In this document: piece by piece, positions 50,125 to 64,000 of the stretch
How positions within the stretch are numbered: the stretch's first letter is position 1
Layout of the letters: each line of letters starts with the position of its first letter
Source of the DNA: Torreya grandis
Lineage: Eukaryota > Streptophyta > Pinopsida > Cupressales > Taxaceae
Assembly: GCA_037957365.1 (NCBI GenBank)
Contig: JARHVA010003262.1
Span: 1,299,501-1,363,500 of the forward strand
Reading direction: 5' to 3'
Length of the DNA stretch: 64,000 nucleotides
The notes under the pieces: generated by a model
The model's database searches: none
The model's input: the letters and a program-made list of their open reading frames with translations, nothing else
Told to the model about the DNA's origin: nothing
Made by a program: the position numbers and the translations under genes

Positions 50125-51439
50125 AATGTTGGAATCAAAATCACTAGGGGGTGAATTAGTGTCTTAAAATTTTATTTCAATTCCTTATTAGTATTCATGA
50201 ACCATCACATCAACATGTAGATCAAACAATGCATAAGCAATCACCCACACAAACATAAAATAAGTTTACACAAGATAACACATCATATATATGAGAATCC
50301 TTCAAGGGGAATAAAACCCATTGATTCATGCAAATGGAATATAGTCATATAAGTCAAAATATCAATTTTAGTGAACTACCAACTTCACATGGAGCACCAA
50401 CCCCAACTAGCCAAGCACCTACTTGACTACACTTTATCAAGCACCCACTTGCAAGAAGGCACCAACCCCCTAAATGAATCAGCACCAACTCAACCACCTA
50501 ATTACTTTGATCACTTTCAAAACACCTTGTTTCTCAAGCATATTATGATGACCACCTATTCATCTCTTCACACTCTTATCACTCTCAAACTACTTTCTAG
50601 GCCTTTATGCTCTACTAGGTCTCTTCAAGGTAGATTAGGTCAAATGACCTTGACCTTCATACTCAAACCTCTTATTAAATATTCATTACAGTTCTTATAA
50701 ACCCCACTAATGGTCTATATGACCTTCCTCTAATCCTCAATATTATTTCTCATTCACCTCCTCTACGCATTCATTAATAGGACTAAAATTTCCTAGTATT
50801 TATACTAAGCTCTTGCTCATACACCTCTTGGTCAGCCATACACACTTGACCACTTATATTTACCACATAATAGGATTTATGAAACATTAAAAACATGAAT
50901 CAATCATTAAATTTTTTTGGCCATATATCAAATAGACCAAATCATTCTTTAGGCCTTAAGGAGACCTAATTCAATTAGGTCTTCATTAGCACACATTACC
51001 CTTTATTCTCATTAAAATACATTAAAAATTCACACGTGATAAGAACACTCCATATACCACTCAAATAGACCCACACTAATGTCATATTGTGTCTATGACA
51101 CTTTTTATCTCCAACTACCACTTTAAGCACACAATTTGTACTATTCACAATTAGGCCTTCTCATACACAAAAAGTCTATCTTGAACTACTAAAGATTAAA
51201 CACAAATTTCCTAAGTAATAATGGTAGTAACTCATATGTATAGAATATAAATGACCTCAACATCATCACCATATTATTTAAACTTTAACTGATTATAAAA
51301 CCTTCTACAAAGCATGGATAGTACATAAAATTTTGAAACAACAACACCATGTGAATTATATACTTCAACTCAGAGCATAGAGTCTCAAACTCACCACTAT
51401 AATCTACTTACCTAAAACTACTAGTTTACCTTAAAGCAC

Positions 51440-51490
51440 AATCATTGTGAAAATGACCCTCAACACCTATATGACCACTTTTAGAGGCTT

Positions 51491-51530
<40 letters not shown>

Positions 51531-52729
51531 CTTATGAGATCATTAGACAATTATTAGATAGAAATATAACATGTTCAAATAGAAAATATTGGTCTTGTAG
51601 ACTAATCTGATGACCTGGCATCTCATGTCTCATCTGCATTAGATAGGTCAACTTATGAGTAACTTTTTCACTTTAATCACTAACCTCAAAAAATTCTATC
51701 AAACATTAACATTTTTTAAAAATTATTGAACAACATTCTCCATGTACATGGTTTCATCATTATTCCATGATAACACATTCCTAAACCTCTTCTTAGTATT
51801 GCCTAAGTTTTTCACTATTTCCACCATTAGGCCTATTAGTGACTGAATATATTGGATGATTATTTTATCATACCTAAGGAATATAACCTATCCAAAAACC
51901 ACCATGGACATAAAAAAAAGTCTTAAAATTCTCTATCTAATGGTTTTCATACTTTGACTTGGTCAAATCTGACTGCTACAACAAATCTCTAAAAAACTAG
52001 CACTTTCCTATAAGGTCTTCTCACACACATAACAATTTAACCACACATAAAGGTGATTGGGAGAGTTTTATAAAATATCCAATATCTTACCTAATCATAC
52101 CAATCCATTCTTAGCACTTTTTATCAACATCTTTAACATTGGGTCCTTATTAGGGTTCTAGGAGGGTTTAAATGCACTTCCACTATTAACGATTGTTCAT
52201 AAAGATTAGCCCCTAAACCCAAAAACTAATGCCTATAATTTTGAGCTAGGACCCTTACCCATATACCATGAATATATTGGGTTCCCATGTATAATTTTTA
52301 CAAGCTAATAAATACAATAAAATCCTTCTCAAGTTGAAAACCCTCCATTTTACACACCCAAGAGACATCCATATACATTTTCATTACTTTTACTAAAAAT
52401 CATGACCTCAAACTTGGTCAAAAATACTTGAAACAACATTAAACACTTATGAAAACACTCGTTTATCCATAATTTCCTTGGAAATAGAACCACATACCCC
52501 ATTAGACCATACTCTCTCTCTACATCATGGTCTTCATGTTATACTAGACCTAAAAACACACCTTCATGCCACTATTAATGCATCATATACTTCATACACA
52601 TGCTAAATAAACCTCACTCTCATGCTATATAAAATATCACATCTCAAAAAATGTCAAACATCCTTCTACAACCTTCTATTTGAACATGTTATATTTCTAT
52701 CTAAGAATTGTCTAATGATCTCATAAGAT

Positions 52730-52785
<56 letters not shown>

Positions 52786-53278
52786 AAGCCTCTAAAAGTG
52801 GTCATATAGGTGTTGAGGGTCATTTTCACAATGATTGTGCTTTAAGGTAAACTAGTAGTTTTAGGTAAGTAGGTTATAGTGGTGAGTTTGAGACTCTATG
52901 CTCTGAGTTGAAGTATATAATGCACATGGTGTTGTTGTTTCAAAATTTTATGTACTATCCATGCTTTGTAGAAGGTTTTATAATTAGTTAAAGTTTAAAT
53001 AATATGGTGATGATGTTGAGGTCATTTATATTCTATACATATGACTTACTACCATTATTACTTAGCAAATTTGTGTTTAATCTTTAGTAGTTCAAGATAG
53101 ACTTTTTGTGTATGAGAAGGCCTAATTGTGAATAGTACAAATGGTGTGCTTAAAGTGGTAGTTGGAGATAAAAAGTGTCATAGACACAATATGACATTAG
53201 TGGGGTTCTATTTGAGTGGTATACGGAGTGTTCTTATCATGTGTGAATTTTTAATGTATTTTAATGAGAACAAAGCGT
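51440..53278. repeat. Hairpin-type amplified unit 1 (1839 bp)
   Basis: It starts with the last 55 bases of LTR segment A (AATCATTGTGAAAATGACCC...), then TA tract 51494-51527 and segment B forward (51528-52675). About 56 bases of B's start follow in inverted orientation (52676-52731), then TA tract 52732-52782 and segment A inverted (52783-53278). The inverted A is the reverse complement of 50990-51493. The unit can therefore fold at either TA tract. Confidence 0.93.
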
Positions 53279-55189
<1,911 letters not shown>

Positions 55190-55240
55190 AATCATTGTGA
55201 AAATGACCCTCAACACCTATATGACCTCTTTTAGAGGCTT

Positions 55241-55320
<80 letters not shown>

Positions 55321-56515
55321 CTTATGAGATCATTAGACAATTCTTAGATAGAAATATAACATGTTCAAATAGAAAATATTGGTCTTGCAGACTAACTGAT
55401 GACCTTGCATCTCATGTCTCATCTGCATCAGATAGGTCAACTTATGAGTAACTTTTTCACTTTAATCATTAACCTCAAAAAATTCTATCAAACATTAACA
55501 TTTATTAAAAATTATTGAACAACATTCTCCATGTACATGGTTTCATCATTATCCCATGATAACACATTCCTAAACCTCTTCTCAGTATTGCCTAAGTTTT
55601 TCACTATTTCCACCATTAGGCATATTAGTGACTGAAAATATTGGATGATTATTTTATCATACCTAAGGGATATAACCTATCCAAAAACCACCATGGACAT
55701 AAAAAAAGTCTTAAACTTCTCTATCTAATGGTTTTCATACTTTGACTTGGTCAACTCTGACTGCTACAACAAATCTCTAAAAAACTAGCACTTTCCTATA
55801 AGGTCTTCTCACACACATAACAATTTAACCACACATAGAGGTGATTGGGAGAGTTTTATAAAATATCCAATATCTTACCTAATCATACCAATCCATTCTT
55901 AGCACTTTTGATCAACATCTTTAACATCGGGTCCTTATTAGGGTTTTAAGAGGGTTTAAATGCTCTTCCACTATTAACGATTGTTCATAAAGATTAGCCC
56001 TTAAACCTGAAAACTAATGCCTATAATTTCAAGCTAGGACCCTTACCCATATACCATGAATATATTAGGTTCCCATGTATAATTTTTACAAGCTAATAAA
56101 TACAATAAAATCCTTCTCAGGTTGAAAACCCTCCATTTTACACACTCAAGAGACATCCAAATACATTTTCATTACTTTTACTAAAAATCATGACCTCAAA
56201 CTGCGTCAAAAATACTTGAAACAACATTAAACACTTATGAAAACACTCATTTATCCATAATTTCCTTGGAAATAGAACCACATACCCCATTAGACCATAC
56301 TCTCTCTCTACATCATGGTCTTTATGTTATACTAGACCTAAAAACACACCTTCATGCCACTACTAATGCATCATATACTTCATACACATGATCAATACAC
56401 CTCACTCTCATGTTATATAAAATATAACATCTCAAAAAATGTCAAACATACTTCTAGAACCTTCTATTTGAACATGTTATATTTCTATCTAAGAATTTTC
56501 TAATGATCTCATAGG

Positions 56516-56563
<48 letters not shown>

Positions 56564-57056
56564 AAGCCTCTAAAAGTGGTCATATAGTTATTGAGGGTCA
56601 TTTTCACAATGATTGTCCTTTAAGGTAAACTAGTAGTTTTAGGTAAGTAGGTTATAGTGGTGAGTTTGAGACTCTATACTCTGAGTTGAAGTATATAATG
56701 CACATGGTGTTGTTGTTTCAAAATTTTATGTACTATCCATGCTTTGTAGAAGGTTTTATAATCAGTTAAAGTTTAAATAATATGGTGATGATGTTGAGGT
56801 CATTTATATTCTTTACATATGACTTACTACCATTATTACTTAGCAAATTTGTGTTTAATCTTTAGCAGTTCAAGATAGAATTTTTGTGTATGAGAAGGCC
56901 TAATTGTGAATAGTACAAATGGTGTGCTTAAAGTGGTAGTTGGAGATGAAAACTGTCATAGACACAATATGACATTAGTGGGGGTCTATTTGAGTGGTAT
57001 ATGGAGTGTTCTTATCATGTGTGAATTTTTAATGTATTTTAATGAGAAGAAAGGGT
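55190..57056. repeat. Hairpin-type amplified unit 3 (1867 bp)
   Basis: It has the same order as unit 1. TA tracts are 55244-55317 and 56519-56561. B forward is 55318-56463 and inverted A is 56562-57056. Confidence 0.93.
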
Positions 57057-59033
<1,977 letters not shown>

Positions 59034-59087
59034 AATCATTGTGAAAATGACCCTCAACACCTATATGACCACTTTTAGAGGCTTACA

Positions 59088-59139
<52 letters not shown>

Positions 59140-59322
59140 CAATATATATATATATATATGATCTTATGAGATCATTAGACAATTCTTAGATAGAAATATA
59201 ACATGTTCAAATAGAAAATATTGGTCTTGCAGACTAATCTGATGACCTTGCATCTCATGTCTCATCTGCATCAAATAGGTCAACTTATGAGTAACTTTTT
59301 CACTTTAATGAGAACAAAGGGT
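59034..59322. repeat. Truncated amplified unit (289 bp)
   Basis: It begins like the others, with TA tract 59087-59159 and the first 150 bases of B. It then jumps at CACTTTAATGAGAAC directly into the final 20 bases of inverted A. The next copy of AATCATTGTGAAAATG starts at 59323, with TA tract 59377-59448 (twice interrupted by TTACA). From there B continues into the unamplified LTR. Confidence 0.9.
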
Positions 59323-61222
59323 AATCATTGTGAAAATGACCCTCAACACCTATATGACCACTTTTAGAGGCTTACAATATATATATATATATATTACAAT
59401 ATATATATATATATATATTACAATATATATATATATATATATATATATGATCTTATGAGATCATTATACAATTCTTAGATAGAAATATAACATGTTCAAA
59501 TAGAAAATATTGGTCTTGCAGACTAATCTGATGACCTTGCATCTCATGTCTCATATGCATCAGATAGGTCAACTTATGAGTTACTTTTTCACTTTAATCA
59601 CTAACCTCAAAAAATTCTATCAAACATTAACATTTATTAAAAATTATTGAACAACATTCTCCATGTACATGGTTTCATCATTATTCCATGATAACACATT
59701 CCTAAACCTCTTCTCAGTATTGCCTAAGTTTTTCACTGTTTCCACCATTAGGCCTATTAGTGACTGAATATATTGGATGATTATTTTATCATACCTAAGG
59801 GATATGACCTATTCAAAAACCACCATGGACATAAAAAAAAGTCTTAAACTTCTCTATCTAATGGTTTTCATACTTTGACTTGGTTAACTCTCACTGCTAC
59901 AACAAATCTCTTAAAAACTAGCACTTTCTTATAAGTTCTTCTCACAAACATAACAATTTAACCACACATAGAGGTGATTGGGAGAGTTTTATAAAATATC
60001 CAATATCTTACCTAATCATACCAATCCATTCTTAGCACTTTTGATCAACATCTTTAACATCAGGTCCTTATTAGGGTTCTAGGAGGGTTTAAATGCACTT
60101 CCACTATTAACGATTGTTCCTAAAGATTAGCCCCTAAACCCAAAAACTAATGCCTATAATTTTGAGCTAGGACCCTTACCCATATACCATGAATATATTA
60201 GGTTCCCATGTATAATTTTTACAAGCTAATAAATACAATAAAATCCTTCTCAGGTTGAAAGCCCTCCATTTTACACACTCAAGAGACATCCAAATACATT
60301 TTCATTACTTTTACTAAAAATCATGACCTCAAACTTGGTCAAAAATACTTGAAACAACATTAAACACCTATGAAAACACTCATTTATCCATAACTTCCTT
60401 GGAAATAGAACCACATACCCCATTAGACCATACTCTCTCTCTACATCATGGTCTTTATGTTATACTAGACCTAAAAACACACCTTCATGCCATTGTTAAT
60501 GCATCATATACTTCATACACATGCTCAATAAACCTCAATCTCATGCTATATAAAATATCACATCTCAAAAAATGTCAAACATCCTTCTACAACCTTATCT
60601 CACCATGCAACCAAGCTTATACCTTCATGTAAGGTCTCTTCATGTCATAACTAAACTTCACAAGACACCTTATCCTTAAATATACTTGATATCAATATTA
60701 TATAACCTTTAAAATATTGAGAACATCCATCTCACCATGCCACCATGAGTATTCATGCACAAGACTAGGCATCTTATGCACATACCTTCTTAAGACACTA
60801 CTAGGATCAAGCACTTGACAACTATCACAACAAGAGCCTTCCATGCTAAACTTCACATCACTCATACAATAATAATAACATATACCAAACATATATTACA
60901 CACTCAAAATAATTGAAACACTGATCAATATTATCTCTTATAGATACGCTCTTTAATGACCTCATGAATACCTATAACCTCATGATCATGCCTACTGACC
61001 TTCAACACTTTAGATTGTTATAACATAACACTCACTAGAGCATCACTAAGACATCAATGAAAAAAATAGAGACATAAACCTTCATAAGCACCTTTGACAT
61101 CAATCTTCATAAGAGTACCTCTAGAACAATAAATACAATCAATAACAACAAGAATGATATCAACCTTATTAAGAACCTTTGACATTAGTGCCAAAGCTCA
61201 ATAATAGGAATAATGCTCAAAA

Positions 61223-64000
61223 CTTTGCATGAATTTACTCTTTATAGTTTTTTTTTAAGGTAATGTTTAGGAAAAGCGTTAAGAGTTTCCATTTATTTAT
61301 TAGGCATTAATAATTCTATTCATCATATATTAAATACTTTATTATGTAATCTTTGGGACCTATTGTTTGAGAACTAGATTTTTGGAATTTTCATGTTTTG
61401 GCTCATCTTGGTCTTTAAATATTTTTTTAGTAAGACCCTTCAATAAAATTACTGTACATGAAACTATTATTTGGTGAAAGTGTTTAGAATAAATAGTCTT
61501 TGAGTTTTTTCATCTCATCAGATTCTTCAAAAAAATTATATGGAAGAAACATTTGATATTTTGGTCTTTAGAAAAATTTAACCATAGAACTGTTTGGCTC
61601 ATCAAGGTCCTCAAAAAATTCTTTGGGTCTTTTATCTGGATCATTTTGATATTCAACAAAAGTATTCAAAAATTTTGTTTGCCACTTAAACATTATTTAA
61701 CATTATATCCTGACTCTTGACTACTGAGAGCCCCCATGGCATGGTAAACTAAAATTGAAGAATCAATAAAATGACACTTGGAAAAATGCAATGATGTGGA
61801 ATTCCTACTAAACATCAACATTACCTACATGCCATAACCTTCAAATGAAGTGGCAAAGTTTGAATTGAACAAAAAAATCAAAACTATATATGTTGGACAT
61901 TAATGGTGTATAAACTAGAAATGAATGTAAAAGCTATATACAATCATTATGAATGATGATATGCTCATTAATCTAAATCCTACTTCAAAATCACTTACTT
62001 TCCTACTTAAAATCCCTAACTACAATTGTTTCAAGTGTATAGTTCACTCAGGAGAGCCAAGTTGCTAATTTAAAAACTAGGACAATATCAACATAGTCAA
62101 ATAGCAATGCCATCCTCATCTAAATACTTCTAAAGAACCCTACTCACATCAAGTTTTTCTATTAAGGATTTGACTAAATACAAGGACACATTCTTTGAGC
62201 CCATATTATTTAACAATGACTATAACAATTATTCAACATTATGGGAGGTGATACACTAGGTTGATGCACATACCCATAAAAGAAAAATTAGATCTAGATC
62301 AATGGTAATTAGTTGATGCACATACCCTTCAAATTCTAATGGATATAATTCACATCAGCAAAGTTATAGGTTATGTCATTGATTGACCTCCTATGAGACT
62401 TATTATTTGATAAGGAGGTGATTAGAGGCATGTTCTTGCACCATTTAGGACATAAAACAATCATGGCATGCATCTTAGGTGATGAATTTCAAAGGTATCT
62501 CTCCATCCCTATTTTAGACGTTACTTACAATTTTCATAAGGTAGTCACATGGAAGAAAGAGAAATTTATTAAGAAAACACTAAGCAACTCGATAGTTCCC
62601 AAAAAGACCATTAATTTGAAGGACAAGTAACTAGTGCCAGTGACTAAATTCAAGATGGGAATATGAATTGGGATGGCCCTCTTAAATAGTTTATTTGTCT
62701 CTATAAGCATTAAATTCCTCCACCATGAGTATATTATGTTTCTCAACTTATCAATGACATTAGATTTAAAATTTTCTCTAGTTAAATTAATCAATGCAAG
62801 GCTATTAGAAAAGATATTACATAAGGATAAGAGGCCCTAGAGATGCTATTTATACATGATGTCTTACCTCATCAACATTATCCTTAGCATAATATATGTT
62901 CATAATGGGTCACTGTACATCCTAGATATAGACTATATCAAGAATCATATATGTGATTCCTATTATTTTGTGCACTTATATGCATACACTTGGAACATTG
63001 TACACATTGAAAAAAATGTCTACCCCCAAGTATGGATAGTTATCGATAAATTCCCTCTACCTAGGATATCTATTATCATTGTAGACACACTACTTATTAG
63101 GGGATACTATTTTTTTTACCTCTATTACACTATCATCTTGGTTATAAGCCATAAATTAACACCTCTACACCTCCCCAATTATGTTCCTAACAAATGGGAA
63201 AAGAAAGAAATCACCTACTAGTTATGTTAGGGAATGGATGAAAACATATACAAGAAAAAGAAGATCTAATTTTATGAATATCACCTCATGATTGGGAGAA
63301 TGTGATACATAAATTGTAAGCATTTTTATGAAGTAGGAAGGTATGAGTATTATTCACTGCCTACCCAACCTCATAGGGATTATGATTCACATGACTAGGT
63401 ATAGAAACATATCAAGAGCCTTGTCATTCCCTACTAGCATGAGCCATATGACCATGATTTCTTATTTATCAATGTTAAGGAAGAATCCCAAGTCAAATAA
63501 TGGGTAGAAGAAATTAATTTAGTAGAAGACCTCTTAAAAATCATTCAAGGATAACCTTCTATCTCAATTCAAGACACACAAAATAGACTCCCACAAGTTA
63601 GAGTATGAGATGCATCAAATTTTTAGGTTAATAGGCCCTCTCAACTAGCAAAATATCAAGGGAAACCCTCATAAACACTCCTTGTGGCACTCAAAGTAAT
63701 AAAAAAGGAGTCAAGGGTGCCTAATACTTCACTTAGGGGAGCACAAAATGACCTCATTTATCTTAACTCTTTAGATTATAAGATCCATACCTATCCAAGT
63801 GTCACAACAATCCCAAAGTTTATTGTTGTGGTTAAATCAACCACAACTACCTAGGAGTTACCTTTGACATATTGGAAAAAAACTATTTATTATAAGATAA
63901 AGTTAAGGGCTCAACCCCCTCCACAAAGCCTAATTATTAAGGCACCATCAATAGAAGGGCCATCAAAATAGGTAGTTGGAGGTGAATCCATGAATGAGGA
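61223..64000 (+). repeat. Repeat X, copy 2, right part (runs off the window)
   Basis: It is colinear with 7690-10462 of copy 1 with little net length change. It has the same leader blocks (for example TTCACTCAGGAGAGCCAAGTTG near 62043) and the same reading frame. The window ends inside the frame. Confidence 0.78.
62107..64000 (+). pseudogene. Long degenerate reading frame of repeat X, copy 2, partial
   Basis: The likely start is the ATG at 62107. Conserved blocks are KDLTKYKDTFFEP near 62170, IRGMFLHHLGHKTIMACI at 62420, and the open piece 62856-63221 (MMSYLINIILSIIYVHNGSL, then VYPQVWIVIDKFPLPRIS). Near 63420-63480 come IPYYHEPYDHDFLFINV, then QNRLPQVRV, then the Pro-rich start of the tail (LRAQPPPQSLIIKAP). 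The C-terminal Lys-rich end lies beyond the window. It is broken by stops, three of them shared with copy 1, and by the same net frame change near 62300-62400. Confidence 0.55.

Noticed and set aside
50371..50700. 109-codon plus-strand open frame
   Set aside because: It lies within the minus-strand LTR of gag-only element 2. The homologous LTR segments at 39930-40260 and in member 1 do not keep the frame.

Overview
The window is eukaryotic nuclear repeat DNA from a land plant. It is AT-rich with visibly few CpG dinucleotides. I recognise no host gene, tRNA or rRNA. Everything identifiable is retrotransposon: a Ty1/copia Tork-type element, a large Ty3/gypsy Tat-type element, and several non-autonomous LTR elements that keep only gag. 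Most are broken by stops that look like C-to-T decay (Gln codons now TAA/TAG), as expected from long methylation-driven mutation in a large genome. A low-GC gymnosperm would fit, but the species cannot be fixed from this sequence.

Layout. 1-689 is unassigned. 690-6499 is a complete but dead copia element on the + strand with about 0.92 kb LTRs, a primer-binding site and a polypurine tract. 6560-7320 is a broken acidic reading frame of unknown family. 7480-10962 is 'repeat X', which carries a long degenerate reading frame of unknown function. Its second copy lies at 39333-39695 plus 61223-64000. Between the two X copies, 10963-39332 is a minus-strand Tat-type gypsy element with about 1.04 kb LTRs, long untranslated regions and tandem repeats in the 3' UTR. 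Three domains (gag, pol, integrase) and the linker order read right to left.

Nesting. The gypsy element is split by a + strand gag-only element (20939-30538, LTRs about 3.5 kb). Its 5' LTR is split by a 2.45 kb LTR-like insertion (35937-38389). The second X copy is split by a minus-strand member of the same gag-only family (39696-61222). That element's 3' LTR is in turn split by a small LTR element (43034-47337, LTRs about 370 bp) that carries a gag fragment.

The most unusual structure is at 51440-59322. Part of the 5' LTR of the second gag-only element has been amplified into four units of 1.84-1.98 kb plus a 289 bp stub. Each unit carries a directly oriented segment, inverted pieces of LTR sequence and (TA)n tracts at the turning points, so it can fold back on itself. 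Junctions show short microhomologies, and the repeated units look much more alike than the two LTRs do, so the amplification seems younger than the insertion.

Nothing here needs to work together as a pathway. The order of events inferred from nesting is: X copies, then the gypsy element between them; then the gag-only elements and the 2.45 kb insertion; then the small LTR element; and late, the hairpin/TA amplification.
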